Source: Plectonema cf. radiosum LEGE 06105 (GTDB taxonomy: Bacteria; Cyanobacteriota; Cyanobacteriia; Cyanobacteriales; Nostocaceae). From it: 64,000 bases of DNA. The translations under genes were made by a program, and so were the position numbers. The DNA lies in assembly GCF_015207665.1 (NCBI RefSeq), contig NZ_JADEWL010000017.1, forward strand, positions 1 through 64,000. The letters run 5' to 3'. The notes below the pieces were generated by a model, which worked only from the letters and a program-made list of their open reading frames with translations, was not told the DNA's origin and did no database searches. Within the stretch, counting starts at the first letter, position 1. Each line of letters opens with the position of its first letter. This document shows positions 45,166 through 53,164 of the stretch, one piece after another.

Positions 45166-48142
45166 TTGGCTACCCGCGAATTATTATCTCCCGAACAAAG
45201 AATACAATTTACAGAAATACCTCCAGATATTAGTACTAGAGATATCGCTCGTTATTACACTTTCAATTCTGAGGATTTAAAAGCTATTAATGGCTGCCGT
45301 CGCGCACATAATCGCTTAGGATTTGCAGTGCAATTATGTTATTTAAGATTTCCAGGTCGGGTATGGGAATTAGGAGAAAAAGTTCCAAAACCTGTTTTAT
45401 CTTATATTGCTTTGCAATTAGATGTAAAATCAAAACTAATTATGAAGTATGCGCTACGGGATACAACTCGAAGAGAACATTTAGCTAAAATATCATACGT
45501 CTTTGAATACTCTACTTTGAATATATTTTATTATAAAAGACTTTCCAGATGGTTAATGCAAGTAGCTTTTGGCACGGATAAGGGAATTGCTTTAGTTGAA
45601 GCACTGATTGAAGAAATGCGTCGTTGTAAGATAATAATTCCTGCCATGTCTACTGTAGAAAGACTGGCTTGGGAAACCCGAAGACGCGCTCAAAAGCAAT
45701 GTTATTTATCGCTTACTAAACATTTAACTACATTTCAGAAGAAAGAAATTGATGGCTTATTAGTTTTAAATCAAGATAAAAATCGTACACCTTTAGTCTG
45801 GTTAAGACAACCACCAGGGGTACCAAATCCCAAGAACTTCTTAAAAGTATTAGAGAAGTTAGAATTTATCCGCAATTTGAATTTAGATTCTTCTTGTTTA
45901 CAAAAAGTGCATCACAACCGCTTGGTACAATTAACAAGGTTGGGACAGAAAAATACACCAGCACATATAGCGAGATTAGATGGAAGTAGGAGGTATGCAA
46001 TAATCGTCGCTTTTCTATTAGAAATGGCTGCATCATTGGTTGATACTGCAATTTCTATGCATGATAAGATGATGGGTAAATTATTCCGTCGCAGTGAAAA
46101 TCAACGGAATCAAAAATTTCAACAAGATGGAAAAGCAATAAATGAAAAAGTACGCTTATACGCAAATATAGGAAATGCTTTGATTGATGCTAGAGAGAGT
46201 GAAGGAGATGCTTATGCTGCAATTGAATTAATCCACCAGTTGGTCTGAGTTTATAGAAAGTGTAGAAGAAGCAGAAGAACTGACACGTCCTGCGGGTTTT
46301 GATTATTTTGATTTGCTTGATAGACGTTATTCCCAGTTGCGTCGTTATGCACCTAAATTGCTATCAACTTTTGAGTTTAAAGCAAGTTTTCCATCTGCTT
46401 CTATTGTAGAAGCTTTGAATGTTATCAAAACTCTAAATGAAACTAATCGTCGTAATGTACCCGACGATGCACCTGTCGATTTTGTCAAACCTAAATGGTC
46501 AAAGTATGTGTTTTGTAATGATAAAATTGACCGTCATTACTACGAAATGTGTGCTTTAAGTTCGTTAAGGGATGGTTTACGTTCTGGGGATATTTCTGTA
46601 ACTGGCTCTCGTCAGTATAAAGATTTTGAGGATTATCTTTTACCTCAAGAACAATGGCAAGAATTGCGCGACAATTATAAAATACCTGTTGCAATTCCGA
46701 CTGATTTTACCACTTATATTGAACAGCGCCAAAAACTATTGTTTGAGCAATTTGATAAAGTTTCTAATCTAATCGCTAAAAAGCAATTATCAGGTGTTGT
46801 GATAGAAAATGGTAAATTAACTATTAGTCCCATTACTAGTAATATCTTTGAAGGTGCAAAACAGTTTCGTAACCGGGTTTATGATTTATTACCGCGAATC
46901 AAGTTAACTGATTTACTTGTTGAAGTTGATAATTGGACTGGTTTTACTAAACATTTTACCCACTTACAAACGGGCGAATTAATATCAAATAAAACTACTT
47001 TGTTTAGTAGCATTCTTGCCGATGCCATAAACTTGGGTTTGATAAAGATGGCGGAAGCATCTCCCGGTTTAACTTTCGAGCGTTTGGCATGGGTGTCTGA
47101 CTGGTATATTCGTGACGAAAATTACTCAAAAGCGTTAGCTCTTTTAGTTAACTTTCATCATGATATTCCTTTCGCTTCTTATTGGGGTGATGGTAAAACT
47201 TCTTCTAGCGACGGTCAAAGGTTCAAGGCTGGTGGCTTTAACTCGATTAATGAAGAGGTTAATGCCAAGTATGGTACGGGTAAAAGCGTTGTTTTTTACA
47301 CTCATATCTCCGACCAGTATGCACCATTTCATACCAAAGTAATTAATGCAACCGTCAGGGATGCTACGCACGTATTGGATGGCTTACTGTATCACGAAAC
47401 CGATTTAAAGATAGAAGAGCATTTCACCGATACCAATGGTTTTACCGAACAGGTATTTGCAATTTGTCATTTACTGGGATTCCGTTTTTCTCCCAGGATG
47501 CGGGATTTGAGTTCCAAAAAGTTGCACGTATTTGAAGGTGTGGATACTTATACGACCTTATCACCACTATTGGGTGAGAAAATTAACGTCAAGTTGATTC
47601 AAGATTGTTGGGACGATATTCTGCGCTTGGCTACTTCCATCTCTAAGGGAACGGTAACAGCATCTTTAATGATGAGAAAGTTAGCGTCTTATCCCCGTCA
47701 GAACAAGCTGGCGACTGCATTACGGGAGTTGGGAAGAATTGAAAGAACTTTGTTTACTTTGGACTGGCTGCAAAGCCCTAAACTACGACGTAAAGCTACA
47801 AACGAACTTAACAAAGGAGAATTGAAACATTCCCTTGCCAGAGCAATTTTCTTTCACCGTCTGGGAGAGATACGCGACCGTTCCTTTGAAGACCAATCTT
47901 TACGAGCGAGTGGTCTGAATCTAGTAATTGCTGCAATCGTGCTGTGGAATACGGTTTATTTGGAGAATGCAGTCAATTGGTTGAAATCGGAAGGTATGAA
48001 TATTCCCGATGAATACTTGCAACATTTATCACCTATGGGCTGGGAACATATCAATTTGACTGGGGATTATATTTGGAATTTGAAGTCGGCGAGCAGTTTC
48101 GATAATTTGCGTCCGTTGAGAACCAAAAAGATAAAACTTTGA
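45166..48142 (+). pseudogene. tnpA: Tn3-family transposase tnpA with one frameshift
   Basis: The first frame starts TTG giving ATRELLSPEQRIQFTEIPPD (DUF4158 N-terminal domain) and stops at 46246-46248; the +1 frame continues without loss (SEFIESVEEAEELTRPAGFD) to the C-terminal DDE domain (WGDGKTSSSDGQRF; HISDQYAPFHTK; TDTNGFTEQVFA). Together they give about 990 aa, the normal Tn3 length, so only one base is out of place. The junction GTC TGA G resembles an RF2-like +1 shift site, so programmed frameshifting cannot be excluded. The stop codon lies inside the right terminal repeat. Confidence 0.88.
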
Positions 48143-48228
48143 ATGGCTGTAAGCTTTATATCAAGAGGCTTTCGGAAGTTGTGTTAATTCCTTAGCGTAC
48201 AATTTTCCCGTTTTGGCACAGTCCCGCC
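48138..48228. repeat. Right terminal inverted repeat of the Tn3 transposon
   Basis: Mirror of the left repeat (90 of 91 bp). It includes the last five bases of tnpA. Confidence 0.93.
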
Positions 48229-48233
48229 TAATT

Positions 48234-48352
48234 GTGGCCACAAGAAGGAAATACTCTCTTTAAGTGAAAGAGTATTTTGTTGTGAAAGCTGTAAAAAGAC
48301 AATAGACCGGGATTTGAACGCCGCAATTAATTTATGTAAGGCTGTCAGTTAG
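48234..48352 (+). pseudogene. tnpB: tnpB 3' part (zinc finger end)
   Basis: Reads CGHKKEILSLSERVFCCESC then KKTIDRDLNAAINLCKAVS: the second half of the TnpB zinc finger and the RuvC-III DRDxNAA motif with its Asp. It continues exactly from the 5' part when the Tn3 element and one TAATT copy are removed. Confidence 0.88.
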
Positions 48353-48474
48353 GCAGTTTCAGCCTGTGGATGGGAAGTAGCCGACTACCCCAGTTTGAAG
48401 CAGGAAGTAAACGCCAAAATGATATATGTCTAGATTTGTCTAGTTATAGGTAGTTTTGGGTAAGTTTTATGTAA

Positions 48475-48534
48475 CGGTCGAACCTGTGTCAACCTGATTA
48501 AGAGTCAGGAGCATAACCGTTCTGCCAAACGCCC
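48475..48534 (-). tRNA. tRNA-Lys(CTT), 5' part, split by the TnpB insertion sequence
   Basis: Acceptor 5' strand GGGCGTT, anticodon arm CCTGA-CTCTTAA-TCAGG (CTT), 5' T-stem ACAGG and loop TTCGACC. The rest of the gene is at 40777-40790. A broken tRNA gene. Confidence 0.75.
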
Positions 48535-48543
48535 GTAATTGGT

Positions 48544-48614
48544 GGGTCGCCCAGGGGTTGAACCTGGATAAATCCGCTTAAAAGGCGGTCGCATATCCGC
48601 TCTGCCAACGACCC
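48544..48614 (-). tRNA. tRNA-Lys(TTT)
   Basis: Acceptor GGGTCGT/GCGACCC, loop CTTTTAA, T-arm CCAGG-TTCAACC-CCTGG. Complete; it covers the AAA and AAG codons lost with the split Lys gene. Confidence 0.9.
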
Positions 48615-48644
48615 AAATACCCGTTCCGTCACAGGGGCATGAAT

Positions 48645-48743
48645 CCGAGTGGCAGGATTTGTTCGCGTTAGCGTCTCCCGAAGGGAGAACCTGCGACCCT
48701 CTGTTCCCAAAACAGATGCGCTACCAAACTGCGCTACACTCGG
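48645..48743 (-). tRNA. tRNA-Pro(TGG) with 26-bp repeat in the T-loop
   Basis: Acceptor CCGAGTG/CACTCGG and anticodon arm TCTGT-TTTGGGA-ACAGA are perfect; T-stem GCAGG/CCTGC is intact but its loop is opened by a GC-rich repeat (48661-48687; GTTCGCGTTAGCGTCTCCCG and on). Without the insert the loop is a normal TTCAAAT. Confidence 0.85.
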
Positions 48744-48750
48744 ATAGTAC

Positions 48751-48822
48751 TGCTGGTGGGAGTTGAACCCACAACGTCTGGTTTCTAAGACCAGCGCCTC
48801 TTCCAGTTGGGCTACAGCAGCA
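48751..48822 (-). tRNA. tRNA-Leu(TAG), short variable loop
   Basis: Anticodon arm CTGGT-CTTAGAA-ACCAG, T-arm GTGGG-TTCAACT-CCCAC. The variable loop is 5 nt, so it is not a normal Leu-type structure. Confidence 0.8.
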
Positions 48823-48828
48823 TATTGG

Positions 48829-48904
48829 TACTCCCGGTGGGATTTGAACCCACACATAGATTGTTTTTGAGACAGCCGCCTCTTCCAATTGGGCTACAGG
48901 AGCA
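48829..48904 (-). tRNA. tRNA-Leu(CAA), short variable loop
   Basis: Loop CTCAAAA gives CAA; the anticodon stem has one mismatch and one G-T. T-arm GTGGG-TTCAAAT-CCCAC. Very similar D-arm to the neighbouring Leu(TAG), so the two are probably a duplication. Confidence 0.75.
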
Positions 48905-48913
48905 AGATTTAAC

Positions 48914-48984
48914 TGCCTCGTCAGGATTTGAACCTGAAATACCTCTTCCAAAGAGAGGTGTGTTGCCAATTACACTACAAGGCA
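48914..48984 (-). tRNA. tRNA-Gln(TTG)
   Basis: Acceptor TGCCTTG/CGAGGCA, anticodon arm CCTCT-CTTTGGA-AGAGG, T-arm TCAGG-TTCAAAT-CCTGA. Complete. Confidence 0.9.
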
Positions 48985-48992
48985 ATGAAAAC

Positions 48993-49064
<72 letters not shown>

Positions 49065-49073
49065 ATGAAAGCC

Positions 49074-49147
49074 CCCCAGGTCAGAATCGAACTGACGACC
49101 TCCTGCTCTTCAGACAGGCGCTACTACCAAAACTGAGCTACCAGGGG
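49074..49147 (-). tRNA. tRNA-Phe(GAA)
   Basis: Acceptor CCCCTGG/CCTGGGG, anticodon arm CCTGT-CTGAAGA-GCAGG, T-arm GTCAG-TTCGATT-CTGAC. Complete. Confidence 0.9.
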
Positions 49148-49155
49148 ATAAAAGA

Positions 49156-49225
49156 GGAAAGATGGATATTATCAAACGAACTGGTTCAATTCAGCATCTT
49201 AAGCCAGTCATTCCACCATCTTTCC
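49156..49225 (-). pseudogene. tRNA-like pseudogene
   Basis: A perfect 10-bp terminal stem (GGAAAGATGG/CCATCTTTCC) at tRNA spacing, but D-, anticodon and T-arms do not form; an ATTGAAC segment resembles the loop of tRNA-Ser(TGA). A decayed member of the array. Confidence 0.55.
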
Positions 49226-49233
49226 CATGTAAC

Positions 49234-49330
49234 GAGAACGGTAGGGATTGAACCTACAGTCTTCAGTTAGCGCTATCGCGCCGCTAACGCTAACGTAGAC
49301 TGACGTGTTATCCGATTACACCACGTTCTC
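49234..49330 (-). tRNA. tRNA (probably Gln-like) with repeat inserted in the anticodon loop
   Basis: Acceptor GAGAACG/CGTTCTC, D-arm GTGTAATCGGATAACAC and T-arm are normal. The anticodon stem CAGTC/GACTG holds a 29-nt GC-rich hairpin (GTTAGCG...CGCTAAC). Without it the loop would be TACTGAA, giving CTG. The anticodon is uncertain and the gene probably non-functional. Confidence 0.65.
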
Positions 49331-49334
49331 AGAC

Positions 49335-49418
49335 GGAGAGAGAGGGAGTTGAACCCACAGTGAACTTACATCCACGACTGTTTAGCAAACAGCTTGCTCT
49401 GCCAATAGCAACCTCTCC
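49335..49418 (-). tRNA. tRNA-Ser(GCT)
   Basis: Acceptor GGAGAGG/CTCTCC, anticodon arm GCTGT-TTGCTAA-ACAGT, long variable arm. Typical type II Ser tRNA. Confidence 0.9.
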
Positions 49419-49423
49419 ATAAT

Positions 49424-49507
49424 GGGCTGGGTAGGATTTGAACCTACGGGGCACAGAGGCATCCGTTTTACAGACGGCTTCCTTCAACCAGACTTGGATA
49501 CCAACCC
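49424..49507 (-). tRNA. tRNA-Tyr(GTA)
   Basis: Acceptor GGGTTGG/CCAGCCC, loop CTGTAAA, long variable arm, T-arm GTAGG-TTCAAAT-CCTAC. Confidence 0.9.
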
Positions 49508-49510
49508 ATA

Positions 49511-49587
49511 AGGCAGTGCCGACGGGGCTTGAACCCGCAATCTCCTGCTTGAAAGACAGGCGGCTTAACCAATTTGCCGGAGCGCCC
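49511..49587 (-). tRNA. tRNA-Glu(TTC)
   Basis: Anticodon arm CCTGT-CTTTCAA-GCAGG, T-arm GCGGG-TTCAAGC-CCCGT. The acceptor stem has one mismatch and two G-T pairs. Confidence 0.82.
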
Positions 49588-49592
49588 ACAAC

Positions 49593-49662
49593 GCAGAGAC
49601 TAGGATTTGAACCCAGAACAACAGTTTTGGAGACTGTGGTGTTGCCATTACACCATCTCTGC
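49593..49662 (-). tRNA. tRNA-Trp(CCA)
   Basis: Acceptor GCAGAGA/TCTCTGC, anticodon arm ACAGT-CTCCAAA-ACTGT. Complete. Confidence 0.9.
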
Positions 49663-49668
49663 ATTAGT

Positions 49669-49740
49669 GGCAGTGGCGGGATTTGAACCCGCATATCCTC
49701 GGTTATGAGCCGAGTACCTTAACCCCGCCGGTGACACTGC
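49669..49740 (-). tRNA. tRNA-Met(CAT), elongator or Ile-type
   Basis: Acceptor GCAGTGT/CACTGCC, anticodon arm CTCGG-CTCATAA-CCGAG, T-arm GCGGG-TTCAAAT-CCCGC. A CAT anticodon may be modified to read Ile ATA; sequence alone does not tell. Confidence 0.88.
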
Positions 49741-49750
49741 GATGATTGGA

Positions 49751-49820
49751 GTCCAGGGTGAGATTTGAACTCACACAGTCGGTTTTGCAGACCGACACCC
49801 TACCATTAGGCGACCTGGAC
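49751..49820 (-). tRNA. tRNA-Cys(GCA)
   Basis: Acceptor GTCCAGG/CCTGGAC, anticodon arm TCGGT-CTGCAAA-ACCGA. Complete. Confidence 0.9.
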
Positions 49821-49829
49821 GCAGTTAGA

Positions 49830-49899
49830 AGCCTTGATGGAATTTGCACCCTCTTCTCCTTTGAGAACCAGAGCGACTTTACTAGTCATTCACAAGGCT
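49830..49899 (-). pseudogene. tRNA-like pseudogene next to tRNA-Asp
   Basis: A perfect acceptor AGCCTTG/CAAGGCT at tRNA spacing; the anticodon region (GGTTCTCAAAGGAGAA) forms only a long irregular stem and no 7-nt loop. It lies between Asp and Cys genes where the array expects a member. Confidence 0.5.
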
Positions 49900-49903
49900 A
49901 CAC

Positions 49904-49977
49904 GGGAATGACGAGACTTGAACTCGCGACTTCCTGTTCGACAGACAGGCACTCTAAACCAACTGAGTTACATCCCC
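49904..49977 (-). tRNA. tRNA-Asp(GTC), first gene of the array
   Basis: Acceptor GGGGATG/CATTCCC, anticodon arm CCTGT-CTGTCGA-ACAGG, T-arm GCGAG-TTCAAGT-CTCGT. The array promoter lies about 80 bp upstream. Confidence 0.9.
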
Positions 49978-50056
49978 TTAAGGTGGCAATTTAATTGTCA
50001 TGGTTCGGATGAGTTAATATCAGCTTTTTGTAGTAGCTGTATTACTCTGTATTTGT

Positions 50057-50085
50057 ATACTACACGCTATATTACATAGTGTCAA
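50057..50085 (-). promoter_or_regulatory. Promoter of the tRNA array
   Basis: On the minus strand TTGACA, a 17-bp spacer, then TAGTAT: a near-consensus sigma-70-type promoter reading into tRNA-Asp. It is the only strong promoter seen for the whole array, which suggests one long precursor RNA. Confidence 0.7.
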
Positions 50086-50189
50086 CACCGTACTACAAGT
50101 TTTTTGAAATAAATATCGGGCAACCGTTACTGTGTTGCCCTTGAAGGCTTTGTATTAGAACTGTTTGAGCGTCTAAAAATAAAAAAGAA

Positions 50190-50644
50190 TGCATTAAATC
50201 TATGTCTCTACCAGGTAGAATAGTTGTAATATTTCTTCTGTTGAGCGCTGAAACTGTATATCTTTGAGAAAATTGCTGTTATGGCTAACCTATTCCAGCA
50301 ACGTAGAAGTCGGATATTGCCGCATTCCGAGTTAAAACCCGAAGATATCAGTCGTCGTAAGCATCAACGTTCGGAGATTGGCAACCGTTGCCGAGCAATT
50401 TGTCAACTACCTACACCTCTCTTTGAGTAGGTGCAGGCTTGCAAAACACCCGGTCTAACTGGGTTCACGGTATGCAACGAAGAGTTGGTTAGGGCGCTGA
50501 GATTTGGTAAGGCTAAACGTACAGATTTTTCCCTAGTTTGTACCTCTTTACGGTCTAGTCGTGAATAGAAGTTACGCTTACTAAATTGCCCGAAGGGACA
50601 GGTTTTATCCCTGAATACAAATTATTTTAGTTTGGGTTATCCCC
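50190..50644 (+). ncRNA. Candidate omegaRNA of the IsrB gene
   Basis: A non-coding, strongly structured stretch directly upstream of isrB on the same strand, where IscB/IsrB guide RNAs are encoded. Hairpins: GGCAAC/GTTGCC (50380-50392), ACCTAC/GTAGGT near 50408-50432, CCCGGT-CTA-ACTGGG (50449-50464), and TGCCCGAAGGGACA near 50587. The 3' end runs up to the ATG. The 5' boundary is a guess; in this class the guide lies at the 5' end and derives from the element's left flank. Confidence 0.65.
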
Positions 50645-51784
50645 ATGAATCAAGCAACTAGAGTACCCGTAGTATCAAAGAACGGAAAACCACTTATGCC
50701 GACCACCCCGGCGCGTGCAAGAAAGTGGACAAGCCACGGTAAAGCGGTTGGTAAGCGTAATAAAATCGGTGTATTTTACGTGCAATTATTGCGCGAACCG
50801 TCAGGATACAATACTCAAGAGATTGTCGCAGGTACGGATAGAGGAAAAGCATTTACAGGTATAGCTTTTCAATCCAAATTAGCAACAATTGCACTGTTTC
50901 ACGCTTGCTTACCTGGCTTTTACAAGTCTAAAAAGACAAGTAAAGACAGGCAATCTGTAACAGGTAAGATGGCGAAACGTACCGAATTACGACGTACTCG
51001 TAGAGGACAGCGCATCAATCGTAAAAAGCCTTTTAAACTAAGAAATCATCGCCAAAAAAGGTTTTCTAACCGTCGTCAAAACAAGTTACCACCTAGCGTA
51101 AAAGCTAACAGGCAGATGGAGTTACGTATATTGTTAGAGATGGCTGCAATCGTGCCTCTCTCTGAGATTAGAGACGAAACCTGTGGAGGGAACAGTAAAA
51201 AGAACGGGTTCGGTATATCTCCCGTAACTGTTGGGCAAGAATGGTTTAGGGCAGAGGCATCTAAAATTGCTCCTGTCATCGAAGTAGATTCTTTAGATAC
51301 TGGCAAGTATCGAAACCATCTAGGACTTGTTAAGGACAAAAAAGATAAATCCAAACAATGCCCAGAAACTCACGCGAACGATGCGATTGCTTTGGCTTCT
51401 ACGCACTTTATTAAGTACCAAGAATTTCACACATCTACAGCACATGGACATCATTGGGTCGGGCAATGCGTTATTAGCAACGCACCATTTATTGTTGTTA
51501 CTCGACCAAAATTGTTTAGACGTAAATTGCACCAAGAAAACTATACAAAGGGTGGGATTCTAAAACGTCAAGGTGGAACAATAACGCCTTTTGGTTTTAG
51601 GTCTGGCGATTATGTCCAATCATCTAAAAAAGGTGAGATTATTCGCGGTTGGGTTGGCGGATTTTCTGATACTTATAAAACAAAAAACATATCTATTTAC
51701 GACCATAACTGGTCACGCATCGGTCAATTTAATCCCAAAAAAGTCAAGCTAATAAAACGCAGTACAAAACTATGTGTTGTCTGA
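50645..51784 (+). CDS. isrB: IsrB-type RNA-guided nuclease (RuvC, no HNH)
   Basis: The N-terminal PLMP domain (VPVVSKNGKPLMPTTPARAR, residues 8-27) is diagnostic of the IscB/IsrB/IshB superfamily. RuvC-I is AGTDRGKAFTGIAF (D65); an Arg-rich bridge with RRTRRGQR follows (116-123); RuvC-II PLSEIRDE has E174; RuvC-III ETHANDAIALA has H243 and D246. Only ~68 residues separate RuvC-II from RuvC-III, so the HNH domain of IscB/Cas9 is absent, which defines IsrB; 379 aa is the usual size. The C-terminal barrel (FGFRSGDYVQS; RIGQFNPKKVKLI) is the target-adjacent-motif-recognising type domain. Catalytic residues are intact, so it should be an omegaRNA-guided nickase of the non-target strand. Confidence 0.88.
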   Translation: MNQATRVPVVSKNGKPLMPTTPARARKWTSHGKAVGKRNKIGVFYVQLLREPSGYNTQEIVAGTDRGKAFTGIAFQSKLATIALFHACLPGFYKSKKTSKDRQSVTGKMAKRTELRRTRRGQRINRKKPFKLRNHRQKRFSNRRQNKLPPSVKANRQMELRILLEMAAIVPLSEIRDETCGGNSKKNGFGISPVTVGQEWFRAEASKIAPVIEVDSLDTGKYRNHLGLVKDKKDKSKQCPETHANDAIALASTHFIKYQEFHTSTAHGHHWVGQCVISNAPFIVVTRPKLFRRKLHQENYTKGGILKRQGGTITPFGFRSGDYVQSSKKGEIIRGWVGGFSDTYKTKNISIYDHNWSRIGQFNPKKVKLIKRSTKLCVV

Positions 51785-52003
51785 CTTTACTCGGACTGGC
51801 ATTCCTCCCAACTAATCGAAAATCATTACAATTGGTTTATTGCTGTTGATGCTGACAGCGAAAACTACCTTCTTGACCAGGAATTAGAAGGTTTGCTCCG
51901 AAAAGTTTGCAACCAAAATCCCCGAATAGACGCTTCCATAACTATTTTCCGCCTCAACCAAATCTGGAGCTTGCGGCAAGATATGAGTCATAGTAGTTTT
52001 TAA
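51785..52003 (+). pseudogene. C-terminal fragment of an unknown gene
   Basis: Directly after the isrB stop and in the same frame, 72 codons without a start read WHSSQLIENHYNWFIAVDAD, then ELEGLLRKVCNQNPRIDASI. It looks like the end of a larger protein whose front was removed, probably when the IsrB element or tRNA array was inserted. Parent gene not recognised. Confidence 0.5.
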
Positions 52004-52009
52004 AGATAA

Positions 52010-52486
52010 ATGAAAGTAGCTGACTTACCTAGATTGGTCATTGAAGAACTTTGTCAAAATGAATACTGGCGAATAGACATTGACCCCGGATTAGATGCTA
52101 AACACGAATTTTTCATGCGTTGGGAGTATCTGCTACCTAATTCGCGTACTGCGAATTATGAAGAGGAGGAAGTGGCAGAATTTATCAACTTTGGCGGATA
52201 TGAATTACTTTTACCTCTTGGAAGAGCGCACCACCCCCATATGTATTTATTGCGTTTAAATCCAAGCGCCGATAAAAATTCGCTAACTTTATTTCTGTTC
52301 GATACCTATCTCAGTAATTGGTTTACAGATGTGCGGGATGCCCGTTATGGGTTTTTAGCCGTTGCCGAACGCTACCAAAACCACGGATGTAACTTTTATA
52401 TCGCATCTTATTACCATTTCTCCTACTTGGTTGGACGAGAGTATGAAATGGCACGAGAAATTATGCAACAACGGTTAAATAGTTAA
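52010..52486 (+). CDS. Hypothetical protein, 158 aa
   Basis: MKVADLPRLVIEELCQNEYW begins a soluble protein rich in aromatic and acidic residues; LTLFLFDTYLSNWFTDVRDA and GFLAVAERY are its clearest blocks. No family recognised. It starts 6 bp after the preceding fragment ends, so both may once have belonged to one operon. It is convergent with the Uma2-type gene, 11 bp apart. Confidence 0.6.
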   Translation: MKVADLPRLVIEELCQNEYWRIDIDPGLDAKHEFFMRWEYLLPNSRTANYEEEEVAEFINFGGYELLLPLGRAHHPHMYLLRLNPSADKNSLTLFLFDTYLSNWFTDVRDARYGFLAVAERYQNHGCNFYIASYYHFSYLVGREYEMAREIMQQRLNS

Positions 52487-52497
52487 ATATCAAATCA

Positions 52498-53124
52498 TTA
52501 AGCTAAATCAAAAATCTGCTGCGCGGACAAGTTGAATGCCGGGAAAGTCGGAGAAACAACGGTCATATCTCCCGTAAATGGAGTCATCTGATATTCTCCG
52601 TCAACCAAGTTACAAACAAAAATTGTGGGTTGCTTGGGGTTGCCAATGAACTTTCTCGCCCCCAACGCTGCGTAATCGAGAATCCAATATTCCTCAATAC
52701 CCATTTCTTCATAATCTCGAAGCTTATTGTAGTAATCGTCACGCCAATTAGTTGAAACAACCTCGACGATTAATTTTACCGAATCAGGATTTTGAATAAT
52801 AGATTCGCTTTCCCATCGGGGTTCTGCACCAAGAACTTTTTTGTTCAAAACGATAATATCTGGCTCATAACCCGATTTTTCGTATTTGGGTTTTACTATA
52901 GATTCTCTGGGAATAGTCCAGATGCCACCAAAACCCATCTGCCTAATAATTATCAATAGTTGCTCGATAAGGGAACCAGTTAGATTTGAATGCTTTCCCT
53001 TTGGCTTGGGCATTTCGATAATCACTCCATCATGCAGTTCGTATCGGACTTCCGAATTTTCGGGATACCAGCTTATAAATTCATCAAAGCTGTATAGTTT
53101 GGGTTCGGCTTGGGCTTGACTCAT
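52498..53124 (-). CDS. Uma2 family (DUF820) endonuclease
   Basis: A 208-aa PD-(D/E)XK protein of the family hugely expanded in cyanobacteria: the N-terminus SFDEFISWYPENSEVRYELH, the core YEPDIIVLNKK (D) and SVKLIVEVVSTNWRDDYYNK (E..), then YEEMGIEEYWILDY. The role in cells is unknown; many copies are transposon- or island-associated. Monocistronic. Confidence 0.9.
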   Translation of the reverse strand: MSQAQAEPKLYSFDEFISWYPENSEVRYELHDGVIIEMPKPKGKHSNLTGSLIEQLLIIIRQMGFGGIWTIPRESIVKPKYEKSGYEPDIIVLNKKVLGAEPRWESESIIQNPDSVKLIVEVVSTNWRDDYYNKLRDYEEMGIEEYWILDYAALGARKFIGNPKQPTIFVCNLVDGEYQMTPFTGDMTVVSPTFPAFNLSAQQIFDLA

Positions 53125-53164
53125 AAGTCCTAATTGGATTTTTTTGAGCGTTTTATATAAATTA

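Larger units (their letters stand above)
42038..48228. mobile_element. Tn3-family transposon, 6191 bp, with 91-bp terminal inverted repeats
   Basis: It begins GGCGAGACTGTGCC and ends with the reverse complement (one mismatch at base 5), flanked by a 5-bp target duplication TAATT at 42033-42037 and 48229-48233. Removing it with one TAATT restores the tnpB frame (SNCGHKKE). Cargo: a SUKH-HEAT protein, a tyrosine recombinase (TnpI-type resolvase), a frameshifted HTH-zinc ribbon gene and a frameshifted Tn3 transposase. Confidence 0.93.
40791..48474 (+). mobile_element. TnpB-only insertion sequence (IS200/IS605-IS1341 type) interrupted by a Tn3 transposon
   Basis: The ends are set by the two halves of tRNA-Lys(CTT); two G bases make each end uncertain by 2 bp. 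Without the Tn3 insertion and its target duplicate the element is about 1.49 kb, with one gene, tnpB. Subterminal TAGACATAT (left) and ATATGTCTA (right) are inverted, consistent with end hairpins. No transposase TnpA of the Y1 type is present, so it depends on one in trans. Confidence 0.75.

Noticed and set aside
45029-45280. 83-aa protein before tnpA
   Set aside because: It overlaps the frameshifted zinc-ribbon end and the tnpA start in another frame with no family support.
49234-49330. Group I intron in a tRNA anticodon loop, as in cyanobacterial tRNA-Leu(UAA)
   Set aside because: The insert is only about 29 nt and is a GC-rich repeat hairpin, far too short for a group I intron.
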